Assembly: GCF_008801835.1 (NCBI RefSeq)
Contig: NZ_VZOW01000046.1
Location: 1 to 40,927 of the forward strand
Length of the DNA: 40,927 nt
From: Cupriavidus pauculus
GTDB taxonomy: Bacteria > Pseudomonadota > Gammaproteobacteria > Burkholderiales > Burkholderiaceae
Direction of reading: 5' to 3'
The translations under genes and the position numbers were made by a program. Below are positions 8,191 to 16,524 of the stretch, piece after piece. Each line of letters begins with the position of its first letter. The first letter of the stretch is position 1. The notes under the pieces were generated by a model. It made no database searches. It saw only the letters and a list, made by a program, of their open reading frames with translations, and had not been told where the DNA came from.

Positions 8191-9188
8191 GGCGCGCGGC
8201 GCTCCGGCCAGACGGCAAGCGCCTCCAGGCACGCCCTGCGATGGGCAGCGCCGCGCGCGGGCGCGACTTCCACGCCCGGTAATCGCAAGCCGACGTCCAT
8301 CGTGTCCCCGGCTGCCAGGACCCACGCGCAAAGTCGCGATAATCGCGCCTCGGTTTCCATCGACAGCGGCAGTGCGTTCCAGTCGATCCAGCATTCGGGC
8401 TGACGCTGGCTGTGGCCCGTCCGGCTGAGCCAGCGTCCGGTGCGCGCGCTGTGTTTCCAGGCGATGCGGTGCAGCGGATCGCCCGGTCGGTATCTGCGCA
8501 GTTGATCCACGCCGTCGTCTGACGCGGCGCTGTCGGTGCCCTGGTCGCCTTCGTCGGCGTGCGGCGCCACGGGCAACGGCGGCGCATTGGCTTCTGGTGA
8601 CGGATAGACCAGGGTGGCGAGCGGAAAATCGGCGTAGCTCCAGACGTGGAACAGGCCGAAGGGAAAGCGGCTCGAGATCGTCACTCGCGGCAACGCCAGC
8701 CTTCCTCGGCGCGGTGCGGGAAGGTGGATGGTCAGGTCGCCGGCGCCTTGGCTGTCCAGCGTCAGCGAGGCCGGCTCATGCGGTGCGGTGGAGGCTGTGC
8801 GCGCTTCCACGCCGATCCGCGCGCCGTCGTCGCGGTTGGTCGCGCGCAAGGCAAAGGTGGCCGGGTTGCCTGCAAACGTTGAAGATACGGCGCCGGCCGA
8901 TAGCTCGAGGTCAAGCAGGTTCCGATAGGCCATCCACATGCACGCCATGCCGATGCCGGCCAACAGGAATGTCAGCGCAAAGCCCAGGCTGATGTTGTAG
9001 TTGAGCGATGTCGTCAGCATCGCCAGCAACAGCACGAAAAAGCCAAGGCCGCCGCGCGTGGGAAGGATATACAGATGTCGGCGATCCAGCGTCACCACGC
9101 CATTGACCGGCCGGCGTGGACGACGCGGCCGCGGCGTCAAGGCCGATGGCGCGCCGCGCGAGCCGGGTATCGGAGTGGCGTTCCGCAT
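8187..9188 (-). CDS. DUF58 domain-containing protein
   Basis: A 333-residue protein with a proline/arginine-rich N terminus, two hydrophobic segments at about residues 46-85 (GGLGFFVLLLAML and ALTFLLAGIGMACM), then a soluble part with the DUF58 signature RRYRPGDPLHRIAWKHSART and a following SRTGH. It is the middle gene of the moxR operon: 34 bp after moxR and overlapping tgpA by four bases. DUF58 proteins are von Willebrand-A-like partners of MoxR ATPases, probably acting as adaptor or substrate-delivery factors. The start at 9188 was chosen because it lies after the moxR stop; the longer frame would overlap moxR. Confidence 0.9.
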   Translation of the reverse strand: MRNATPIPGSRGAPSALTPRPRRPRRPVNGVVTLDRRHLYILPTRGGLGFFVLLLAMLTTSLNYNISLGFALTFLLAGIGMACMWMAYRNLLDLELSAGAVSSTFAGNPATFALRATNRDDGARIGVEARTASTAPHEPASLTLDSQGAGDLTIHLPAPRRGRLALPRVTISSRFPFGLFHVWSYADFPLATLVYPSPEANAPPLPVAPHADEGDQGTDSAASDDGVDQLRRYRPGDPLHRIAWKHSARTGRWLSRTGHSQRQPECWIDWNALPLSMETEARLSRLCAWVLAAGDTMDVGLRLPGVEVAPARGAAHRRACLEALAVWPERRAP

Positions 9189-9222
9189 GGCTGGGTCGGG
9201 ACGTGGTCGCAGTGACCGCGCA

Positions 9223-10134
<912 letters not shown>

Positions 10135-10372
10135 GGTGGCGGCATCCGTTGGAGGTTGGCTGCGGCGTTACATGCGGCAGGGTCCGGCCATTGTAGCGGC
10201 GCAAAGCGGGCGCCGGACAGTGGGTTTGCGCACGCTTGCCGCCCCTGACAGATCGCTTGCGCGCGCGGAAAACCCGCCCATTCACCCGCCAGGCCGCGCC
10301 GGATCTCGCGGGTTCTGGCATCATCGGCCTGTTGGCGCCTTTGCCATTTTCCGAATCGTCTCATTCGCTGCA

Positions 10373-11218
10373 ATGACTGCTTCGCAACAGCGCACCCCCG
10401 GCGCGTCCCGTTCCCTCGATTTCGATTCATCTGCCCCGCTCGCCGACCAGGCCGGGCTGGCCAGCCTGGCGCGGGAATTCCATGGCGGTGGCTATATCGT
10501 GTTGCGCAACTTTGCGGACGAGGCCACCTGCGCCGCGCTGGAAGCGGTCACGCGCCAGCACCTCGCGGGGGCGGTGCCGCCGGTGGAATTCGAAGCCGAT
10601 CTCGGTTATCCCGGCGCGCCGGCCACGCGGCAGGCGGCTGGCGGCAGCACGGTGCGGCGGCTGCGGCAGGCCTATGGCCGCGACGAGGTGTTTCGGCGCT
10701 GGGCCAGCCACCCGCAGGTGGTGGCCACGGTCGAGGCGCTGCTTGGCGAGCCGGTGCGCCTGACGCTGGCGCACCACAACTGCGTGATGACCAAGCATCC
10801 GCACTACGGCAGCCAGACAGGCTGGCACCGCGACACCCGGTACTGGGCCTTCGTCAAGCCGGATCTGGTCACGGTCTGGCTGGCGCTGGGCGACGAAGAC
10901 GAGCGCAACGGCGTGCTGCGCGTGATCCCGGGCTCGCACCGCGCCCGGCTCGATCCGGCGCAGCTCGATCCAGCCGAATTCCTGGTGGAGGCACATCCTG
11001 CCAGCCAGGCGCTGCTCAAGGGCGCCATGCCGCTGGCGCTGCACCGGGGCGATGTGCTGATGTTCGACAGCCGGCTGTTCCACGCCGCGGGCCGCAACGA
11101 TTCGGACGCCGTGAAGCTGTCGGTGGCATTCGCGTATTTTGGCGCCAGCAACCGGCCGCTCAGCGGCACGCGCTCGGCGGAATTCGGCAGTGTGGAGATG
11201 CCGCCCGCCTTGCTGTAG
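10373..11218 (+). CDS. Phytanoyl-CoA dioxygenase (PhyH) family Fe(II)/2-oxoglutarate oxygenase
   Basis: A 281-residue PhyH-type protein. The facial triad is seen as His152-x-Asp154 in GWHRDTRYW and His237 in DSRLFHAAGRN, with Arg241 a candidate 2-oxoglutarate contact. An N-terminal GGGYIVLRNF segment is typical of the family. Such enzymes hydroxylate varied small molecules; the substrate here is not deducible. The open frame runs upstream to 10118 but overlaps moxR; the ATG at 10373 starts a natural N terminus. No clear Shine-Dalgarno sequence precedes it. A monocistronic gene, ended by the hairpin at 11263-11291. Confidence 0.88.
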   Translation: MTASQQRTPGASRSLDFDSSAPLADQAGLASLAREFHGGGYIVLRNFADEATCAALEAVTRQHLAGAVPPVEFEADLGYPGAPATRQAAGGSTVRRLRQAYGRDEVFRRWASHPQVVATVEALLGEPVRLTLAHHNCVMTKHPHYGSQTGWHRDTRYWAFVKPDLVTVWLALGDEDERNGVLRVIPGSHRARLDPAQLDPAEFLVEAHPASQALLKGAMPLALHRGDVLMFDSRLFHAAGRNDSDAVKLSVAFAYFGASNRPLSGTRSAEFGSVEMPPALL

Positions 11219-11262
11219 CCGAATCGAATCGGCCGTCGCGCCGATCAGCCCCGCCACAAGAC

Positions 11263-11291
11263 AAAAGCCGCCTCGATGAAGGCGGCTTTTT
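11263..11291. terminator. Bidirectional Rho-independent terminator
   Basis: A 10-bp stem AAAAGCCGCC (11263-11272) / GGCGGCTTTT (11281-11290) with an 8-nt loop, A-rich on the left and T-rich on the right. It serves the dioxygenase gene from the left and the small minus-strand ORF (stop at 11315) from the right. Confidence 0.88.
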
Positions 11292-11314
11292 GCTGGGGCC
11301 TGCGAGCGGGCGGC

Positions 11315-11482
11315 TCAGGCCGCGTTGCGTCGCGCAGTCGCGCTGCGGAACAGCGCAAACAGATCGGCAAAACGGAAGGGCAGCAGCGGCGTGGCGTGGC
11401 GGACGGCGTCACGGCGTGCGAAGTGGCTCAGAAGCTGCTCGCCCACCGGACGGTCGAAATACGAAGCCTCCGGGTAGTTCAT
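11315..11482 (-). CDS. Small unknown protein, 55 residues
   Basis: A short ORF reading MNYPEASYFDRPVGEQLL and so on, ending ARRNAA. An AGGGA ribosome binding site lies 6 nt before the ATG at 11482; an ATG at 11488 would be fused to that AGGGA, so 11482 is preferred. The shared terminator follows the stop. Upstream, the minus strand has a TATACT -10-like box at 11516-11521, inside a GTATAC palindrome. The protein is basic, with a central PLLPFRFADLFALF hydrophobic patch, and has no signal peptide or cysteine. Function unknown. The good signals at both ends make it likely to be real. It lies on the same strand as the GntR gene, 228 bp downstream. Confidence 0.6.
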   Translation of the reverse strand: MNYPEASYFDRPVGEQLLSHFARRDAVRHATPLLPFRFADLFALFRSATARRNAA

Positions 11483-11516
11483 GGTCATTCCCTATTGTGG
11501 TCAACAAACGCCTACA

Positions 11517-11522
11517 GTATAC
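11517..11522 (-). promoter_or_regulatory. GTATAC palindrome at the promoter of the 55-residue ORF
   Basis: GTATAC overlaps a TATACT -10-like box 34 bp before the 55-residue ORF. It is the same hexamer as in the promoters of the neighbouring catabolic cluster and is a candidate site for the GntR protein encoded at 11711-12448. Confidence 0.4.
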
Positions 11523-11600
11523 ACCGCGATGGTGCACTGCGCCATTTCACGGTGCGCAACGGGGATTTGTGTGACCAGAAAGGGTGCGGACTGCATCCCC

Positions 11601-11660
11601 GGCATGCCTGGGAGGCATGCAGGACGGCATGCAGAACGGCCGGCATGCACGCCCGGCATG
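11601..11660. repeat. Five closely spaced GGCATG(C) palindromes
   Basis: GGCATGC occurs at 11601, 11614, 11626 and 11642, and GGCATG at 11655, spaced 12-16 bp, in the gap between the GntR stop and the 55-residue ORF. Each is a self-complementary GCATGC core. It may be a set of binding sites or a structured 3' end of the gntR transcript. Confidence 0.5.
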
Positions 11661-11710
11661 AACTGCCGGCAGCAGCGCGCATCAGGCCGCGTCGCCGCCC
11701 GCGCGAGCAA

Positions 11711-12448
11711 TCAGCCGTGGCTGCCGGCCGTCGGCGCGGTGGTTTCGCCGCTATTGCCCTGCATCGATTCGACCGCCTTGGCCGCGCTGAAGACATGGCG
11801 CGTGGCCAGTAGCGCGGCCAGATCGGCATCGCCGGCGATCACGGCCTGCAGAATCTGCGCGTGCTCGTCCCAGTTGATGCGGGCGCGATTCAGATTGGCT
11901 GGCGCAAACAGCAGCGCCGTGCGCTCGCGCAGCGATCGCATCATGTCCTGCAGCACGCTGTTCGCGGCGATATTGCCCAGCACTTCGTGAAAGCGGGAGT
12001 TGAGCTCGACAAAGCGCTCGGTCTGGCCGCTGTCGACCGCTTCGTTGCCTTCCTTTAGTACCTTCTCGAGTTCCTGGATCAGCGCCGGATCGCGGCGCTG
12101 CGCCGCCAGCTTGGCGTTCAGTCCCTCGAGCGTGGCGCGTACTTCCACCATCTCGCGCGCGATATTGGGCGACAGCCGCGCCACCGATGCGCCGCGGCGC
12201 GGTTCGATACGCACCAGTCCTTCGGCCGACAGCGCGCGCAGCGCTTCGCGCACGGGAATGCGGGAGACGCCAAGTTCCAGCGACAGCGTGTTTTCCACCA
12301 ACCGCTCGCCTTGTTCATAGTGGCCGGCGAGGATGCGTTGCCGCAAGGTGTCGGTCACCAGCGCGAAAAGAGGGGAATGCTGGGCGCCCAGGCTAGCAGC
12401 CGGGGTGTCCGGATTCAGCTTGGTGGCACTGGCGGTGGCGTCGTTCAT
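11711..12448 (-). CDS. GntR-family regulator, FCD (FadR) subfamily
   Basis: A 245-residue protein. The N-terminal winged helix spans about residues 27-92, with VTDTLRQRILAGHYEQGERL and the recognition segment ELGVSRIPVREALRAL followed by GLVRIEPRRGASVA. The C-terminal helical FCD ligand domain covers about 100-230, with candidate metal or ligand residues in the RFHEVLG and DEHAQILQAV helices. It lies downstream of the diiron-enzyme operon on the same strand but has its own 133-bp leader with a GTATAC palindrome. FCD regulators usually repress catabolic genes and are released by a carboxylate; it is the obvious regulator of the cluster up to 20.3 kb. The start is taken at MNDATASATK; upstream codons in the open frame look non-coding. 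Confidence 0.92.
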   Translation of the reverse strand: MNDATASATKLNPDTPAASLGAQHSPLFALVTDTLRQRILAGHYEQGERLVENTLSLELGVSRIPVREALRALSAEGLVRIEPRRGASVARLSPNIAREMVEVRATLEGLNAKLAAQRRDPALIQELEKVLKEGNEAVDSGQTERFVELNSRFHEVLGNIAANSVLQDMMRSLRERTALLFAPANLNRARINWDEHAQILQAVIAGDADLAALLATRHVFSAAKAVESMQGNSGETTAPTAGSHG

Positions 12449-12517
12449 GGTCGGGATCGGCCGTCGGGATTCTGTGAAGCGCCGCGGTCGGTTGGCCACG
12501 GCGTGAATGCCGCTATT

Positions 12518-12523
12518 GTATAC
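12518..12523 (-). promoter_or_regulatory. GTATAC palindrome upstream of gntR (candidate autoregulatory operator)
   Basis: Read on the minus strand the site is GGTATACAATAG, about 70 bp before the gntR start and overlapping a TATACAAT -10-like sequence. The right side, ACAA, fits the T-N-G-T...A-C-N-A pattern known for FCD-type GntR operators. Confidence 0.5.
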
Positions 12524-12581
12524 CGTCACCTCCGTATCGAAGACATTTGGCAGACATCCACGCGTATCCACGCGCACCCAC

Positions 12582-13586
12582 TCAACCGGCCGTGTGCTGG
12601 AACGTGAACCCGTCGGCGTAGATAAACGGCGCCTGTGCACCCAGCACCATGAAGGTCTCTTTGGCGTCGCGGATCATGTTGGGCGATCCGCAAAGATAGA
12701 TCGCGTGTTCCGACAAATCGCCCAGATCCGCGGCGACGGCCTCGTGCACGTAGCCGCGCCGGCCTTGCCAGCTATCGTCGGCGCGCGACAGCACGGGCAC
12801 GTACTGGAAGTCGTAAAGGCGCTCGGCCCAGCCCGCGATCTCGTCGTGCAGATACAGGTCGGCTGCGCTGCGCATGCCCCAGTAGAGCCACACGGGCGGG
12901 CAGTCCGGATCGTCCATCAGCGATTCGAGCATGCTCTTGATAGGCGCCAGGCCAGTGCCGGTGGCCACCATCAGCAGCGGCCGGTAGTCTTCCTTGCGCA
13001 GGCTGAAGTTGCCATGCGGCAGTTCCACTTCAAGCGTATCGCCGGCGCGCAGTTGCGGAAGCTGATGCGACGTGAAGCGTCCGTTTTCGATCTGGCGCAC
13101 ATGAAAGTCGACCACGCTGCTGCCCGGCGCCGATGCCATCGAAAAGCTGCGGTGGCTGCCGTCGTCGAGCAGCACTTTCAGGTACTGGCCAGGTGCGAAC
13201 TGGAACGGTTCCTCATCGGGCAGCGCCAGATGCAGGTGCAACACCTCCGGGCCGAGCGGCGCCACCGACTGGACCGTCGCCGTGGTGCGCCGCGCCGGCG
13301 CCAGTCCGTCCGCGCCGCGCGCCGTGCTGATCACGAGATCGCCATTGGGCCGCGCCTGGCAGGCCAGCGCGAATCCTTCGGCGCTTTCCGCCTCGCTCAG
13401 CCCCATCGGAAATTCCTCGTACGAGACCGACCCTTCCAGCACGCGCATGCGACACGTGCCGCAGCCGCCAAACGTGCATTCGTGGGCCAGGCGGACGCCG
13501 CTGCGCAGCGCGGCGTCGAGCACCGATTCGCCGGGCGCGACGGTGAACACCTGCTGCGTTTCCGCGATTTCTACGCGATGGGACAT
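12582..13586 (-). CDS. 2Fe-2S ferredoxin / FAD / NAD(P) oxidoreductase (oxygenase reductase component)
   Basis: A 334-residue three-domain reductase. The N-terminal plant-type 2Fe-2S domain has Cys37-x4-Cys42-x2-Cys45 and Cys76. A FAD-binding barrel with HRSFSMAS (the RxYS-type motif) and an NAD domain with LLMVATGTGLAPIKSML and IYLCGSPNMI follow. This is the architecture of reductases that feed Rieske or diiron oxygenases. AGGAGAT precedes the ATG at 13586. It is the last gene of the operon that starts with the diiron enzyme, 29 bp after the GlcG-like gene. It most likely passes electrons from NAD(P)H to that enzyme, directly or through the small ferredoxins at 19.3-20.3 kb. Confidence 0.92.
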   Translation of the reverse strand: MSHRVEIAETQQVFTVAPGESVLDAALRSGVRLAHECTFGGCGTCRMRVLEGSVSYEEFPMGLSEAESAEGFALACQARPNGDLVISTARGADGLAPARRTTATVQSVAPLGPEVLHLHLALPDEEPFQFAPGQYLKVLLDDGSHRSFSMASAPGSSVVDFHVRQIENGRFTSHQLPQLRAGDTLEVELPHGNFSLRKEDYRPLLMVATGTGLAPIKSMLESLMDDPDCPPVWLYWGMRSAADLYLHDEIAGWAERLYDFQYVPVLSRADDSWQGRRGYVHEAVAADLGDLSEHAIYLCGSPNMIRDAKETFMVLGAQAPFIYADGFTFQHTAG

Positions 13587-13615
13587 GACATCTCCTTGGC
13601 GCGATCCATGGCGGC

Positions 13616-14095
13616 TTACTTCTTGATGTCGGCCTGCGCGAGCACGGTCAGGTCCTCGGCGGCCAGCAGGTCGCGCAATGCTTCCAGCGCTGCCACGCCG
13701 CACGCGGTGTCCTGCTCGCCATTGCCCCCAGACAGGCCCACGCCGCCGATCACCTCGCCGTTGACCACGATCGGATACCCGCCCACGAATACGGCGAACT
13801 TGCCGTCGAAGCTCCACTGGATCCCGAACGCCTCGTTGCCGGGCAGGGCGGGGCCGTTGGGCGGCGTGTTGAACAGATGCGTGGACCGCTTGTGGCCGGC
13901 TGCCGTAAAGGCCTTGTTCCATGCGATCTGCGGCCCTGTAATGCGCGCGCCGTCCATGCGCTCGAGCAGCAGCGGATAGCCGCCGTCGTCGACAATGCAC
14001 ACCGATTCCAGCACGCCGATTTCCTCGGCCTTGCGAATGGCGGCCGCCACCATGTGGCGGGCTTCCTTCAATTCAAGCTTGATGGCTTTCTTCAT
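13616..14095 (-). CDS. GlcG/HbpS-type heme-binding-domain protein
   Basis: A 159-residue protein of the GlcG/HbpS/PduO-C superfamily. Family features seen are LELKEARHMVAAAIRKAEE, VCIVDDGGYPLLLERMDGAR, a central FGIQWSFDGKFAVFVGGYPIV and the glycine-rich IGGVGLSGGNGEQD near the C terminus. Members bind heme or cobalamin-like ligands or act as small accessory proteins in catabolic operons (glycolate, propanediol); the role is mostly unknown. AAGGAC precedes the start at 14095, and the gene lies 47 bp after the aldehyde dehydrogenase and 29 bp before the reductase. It could stabilise the metalloenzyme of the operon or handle its product, but this is speculation. Confidence 0.88.
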   Translation of the reverse strand: MKKAIKLELKEARHMVAAAIRKAEEIGVLESVCIVDDGGYPLLLERMDGARITGPQIAWNKAFTAAGHKRSTHLFNTPPNGPALPGNEAFGIQWSFDGKFAVFVGGYPIVVNGEVIGGVGLSGGNGEQDTACGVAALEALRDLLAAEDLTVLAQADIKK

Positions 14096-14142
14096 GTCAG
14101 TGTCCTTGCGATGCTTTTGTCTGGCGTGGCGCCAGAGTGGCG

Positions 14143-15591
14143 CTAGACGCCCTGGTAGACGGTCTTGATCTGCGTGTAGAACTCCAGCCCAGCGCGGCCC
14201 GATTCGCGGAAGGTCGACGTGCTGGATCGCTTGAGCCCGCCAAACGGCGCATTGACGAGATTTCCCGTGGTGGTGCGATTGATCTTGACGGTGCCCGATT
14301 CGATATCGCGGGCAAACGCGTGCATATGGCGCGGATTGCGTGTGGCGATGGCCGCCGACAGGCCGTATTCGGTGTCGTTGGCCTTGGCGATCGCGTCGGC
14401 ATAGCTGTCGACTTCGATGATCGCCAAGACGGGCCCGAAGATTTCCTCGCGCGCGATCCGCATCGCCTGCGTCACGTCCGTGAATACGGCGGGCGCCACG
14501 TAATAGCCGTGCGCGAATTCGCCGTCCGTCAGTTGCTGTCCGCCGCACAGCAGCGTGGCTTCCTGCTTTCCGGCAGCGATGTAGCCGAGCACGGTTTCCA
14601 GTTGCTTGCGCGTGGCCAGCGGGCCGAGATCCATGCCCGGCGTCATGCCGTTGCCGATCTTCAGCGTCTTCACCTTGGCCACCAGCTTTTCGGTGAATGC
14701 GGCCTTGACCTCGCGCATCACCAGGATGCGGCTGGTGCCCGTGCAAGCCTGGCCCGACAGCGACAGTCCGCCCTTGATGGCCAGGTCGACCGCGCGGTCC
14801 AGGTCGGCGTCTTCCATCACGATCAATGGATTCTTGCCGCCAAGTTCCATCTGCGTGCGCGTGGTCATCGGCACGGACTTGTGGATCTGCTCGCCGGCGG
14901 CGGTCGATCCCGTGAACGATACGGCGCGCACGGCGCGCGATTCGACGATCGTCGGACCCACTTCCGCCGCGCTGCCGGTGATGAAGTTGAGCACGCCCTT
15001 CGGAATGCCGGCCTTCACGAAGGCCTCGGCCAGGCGATAGCCGGACAGCGGCGCATCTGATGACGGCTTGAACACCACGGTGTTGCCCGTGATCAGCGCC
15101 GGTGCGATCTTCCGCGCCGGAATCGACACCGGAAAATTCCACGGGGAAATCACGGTGACCACGCCCAGCGGTTCGCGCAGGCTGTAGACCAGCATGTCCG
15201 GATCGTCGTTCGGATAGCTTTCGCCGCTGAAGGTCTGCCCTTCCACAGCATAGAAGCGCAGCGTCTGCGCGGACCGCATCACCTCGTCGCGCGCCAGGTT
15301 CAGCGACTTGCCTTCCTCGCGCGTCAGCTCCGCGGCGATGGCATCGGCGTTGGCTTCGAGATGCGCGGCGGCATCGTTGAGGATTTTCGCGCGCTTGCCG
15401 ATCGGCGTCGCCTTCCAGGCGTCGAACGCGGCGGCTGCGGCGGCCACGGCGGCGGCCGCGTCGTGCGCATCGGAGGCGGCGTGGCGGCTGACGATGTCCC
15501 GCGTATCGGCGGGGTTGATGTTGTCGGAGGTGCGGCCGCTGGCGCTATCGCACCATTCGCCGTCGATGTAGTTGCGGTACGTCTCGGTCAT
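14143..15591 (-). CDS. NAD(P)-dependent aldehyde dehydrogenase
   Basis: A 482-residue ALDH superfamily enzyme of full length. Catalytic residues are Asn152 (SPWNFP), Glu249 (MELGGKNP) and Cys283 (SGQACTGT), with FTGSTAAGE for cofactor binding. By feel it is closest to the 2,5-dioxovalerate / succinate-semialdehyde group (NINPADTRDIV N terminus), but the substrate cannot be fixed. It is second in the operon, 68 bp after the diiron-enzyme gene, and probably oxidises the aldehyde that enzyme makes. The sequence is intact, with no frame problem. Confidence 0.93.
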   Translation of the reverse strand: MTETYRNYIDGEWCDSASGRTSDNINPADTRDIVSRHAASDAHDAAAAVAAAAAAFDAWKATPIGKRAKILNDAAAHLEANADAIAAELTREEGKSLNLARDEVMRSAQTLRFYAVEGQTFSGESYPNDDPDMLVYSLREPLGVVTVISPWNFPVSIPARKIAPALITGNTVVFKPSSDAPLSGYRLAEAFVKAGIPKGVLNFITGSAAEVGPTIVESRAVRAVSFTGSTAAGEQIHKSVPMTTRTQMELGGKNPLIVMEDADLDRAVDLAIKGGLSLSGQACTGTSRILVMREVKAAFTEKLVAKVKTLKIGNGMTPGMDLGPLATRKQLETVLGYIAAGKQEATLLCGGQQLTDGEFAHGYYVAPAVFTDVTQAMRIAREEIFGPVLAIIEVDSYADAIAKANDTEYGLSAAIATRNPRHMHAFARDIESGTVKINRTTTGNLVNAPFGGLKRSSTSTFRESGRAGLEFYTQIKTVYQGV

Positions 15592-15659
15592 CTTGCGGGG
15601 CCTGTTCTGGAATTCGGAAAAGGCCGGACGCGCAGCGCATCCGGCTTGAGCGCTTCGCC

Positions 15660-16379
15660 TCAGGCCGCCACGGCTTCCTGCTGGGTGTTGACGTAGTCGT
15701 AATAGAGCGCGGTGGTATAGAGCAGCCGCATTTGCGCGCCGATTTCGCAGATCTTCAGGCAGCGCTGCTGCAACTCAGGCGTATTGGCGTGCTCGAGCAC
15801 GATCTGGTAGCCGCGTTCGCCGTGGATTTCATCGGACACGATATGCAGGTCGAAGAATTCCACCTCTTCGTCGGTGAAACCGTACTTTTCGCGCAGCGTC
15901 GGGGTTTGCTTGCGATAGATCGACGGCACCTGCGATTCCAGGCCCACCACCAGGCCGGCGACGGCCACCACAGGGTCCTCGCGCATGGCCACGGCATAGC
16001 ACCAGCTCTGCAGGCCGCGCGTGGTCGGCGACATGTTGTCCGGGTTGACCACGCGCTCGCGCGTGGTGCCGCACGCTTCGGCAAAGCGGATCAGCAGGTC
16101 GGTGTGGCGATCGCCGCCGATCTCTTCCTCGTACATGTTGGCCAGCAGGAAATCCTTGGCCTCCGTCATGTGGTCGGGCGTGCGGGCGTAGATATAAGCC
16201 AGGTAATCGGCGAAGGGGCCCACGTAGTGATAGTGGTTTTCCGCCCAGCGCGCCAGATGGTCGCGGCTCAGCGTGCCGCTGGCCCACGCCTTGCTGAACG
16301 GCGCCTGGTTGGCGCTCTTGCCTTTGATGGCGTTTTCGAGGGCGGCACGGAAATCTTCACGGTTCATCAGTTCGGCCAT
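15660..16379 (-). CDS. Heme-oxygenase-fold diiron enzyme (CADD/TenA/PqqC-like)
   Basis: A 239-residue all-helical protein of the TenA/PqqC-like 'iron-containing redox enzyme' family. A full set of candidate diiron ligands is visible: Glu85 and His92 (EEEIGGDRH), Glu148 (GLESQVPS), His179, Asp183 and His186 (HIVSDEIH). The spacing, E-x6-H then H-x3-D-x2-H, is that I recall for CADD and other heme-oxygenase-like diiron oxidases (BesC, UndA, SznF). These use O2 for C-C or C-N cleavage, decarboxylation or N-oxygenation. First gene of the operon with the aldehyde dehydrogenase, GlcG-like protein and reductase. A GTATAC site lies 76 bp before the start. The reaction is unknown; a thiaminase-type TenA is less likely, given the ligands and the redox neighbours. 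Confidence 0.85.
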   Translation of the reverse strand: MAELMNREDFRAALENAIKGKSANQAPFSKAWASGTLSRDHLARWAENHYHYVGPFADYLAYIYARTPDHMTEAKDFLLANMYEEEIGGDRHTDLLIRFAEACGTTRERVVNPDNMSPTTRGLQSWCYAVAMREDPVVAVAGLVVGLESQVPSIYRKQTPTLREKYGFTDEEVEFFDLHIVSDEIHGERGYQIVLEHANTPELQQRCLKICEIGAQMRLLYTTALYYDYVNTQQEAVAA

Positions 16380-16454
16380 TTGGGGCTCCTGTTTTTGACG
16401 CTTCGGGGTTGGATGTCCGCGGCGCGCAATGCGTCTCGCGGCGTTTCGTGATTT

Positions 16455-16460
16455 GTATAC
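16455..16460 (-). promoter_or_regulatory. GTATAC palindrome upstream of the diiron-enzyme operon
   Basis: Read on the minus strand the context is AGAAAGTATACAAATC, 76 bp before the start at 16379. The TATACA overlaps a -10-like box. The sequence after GTATAC (AAATC) resembles the sites at 12518 and 17664, so it is a candidate GntR operator for this operon. Confidence 0.5.
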
Positions 16461-16524
16461 TTTCTACAACAATGAATCGGCGAAAAAAAATCCGCGCTGG
16501 GCGGCACTTGCTGCATAAAAACGG

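Noticed and set aside
12507..13979. 490-codon plus-strand open frame
   Set aside because: Antisense to the reductase and GlcG-like genes, which have clear motifs; no domain in this frame.
15660..16379. Plain TenA thiaminase or PqqC cofactor enzyme
   Set aside because: No thiamine or pqq genes nearby; the ligand pattern and redox neighbours fit a diiron oxidase better.
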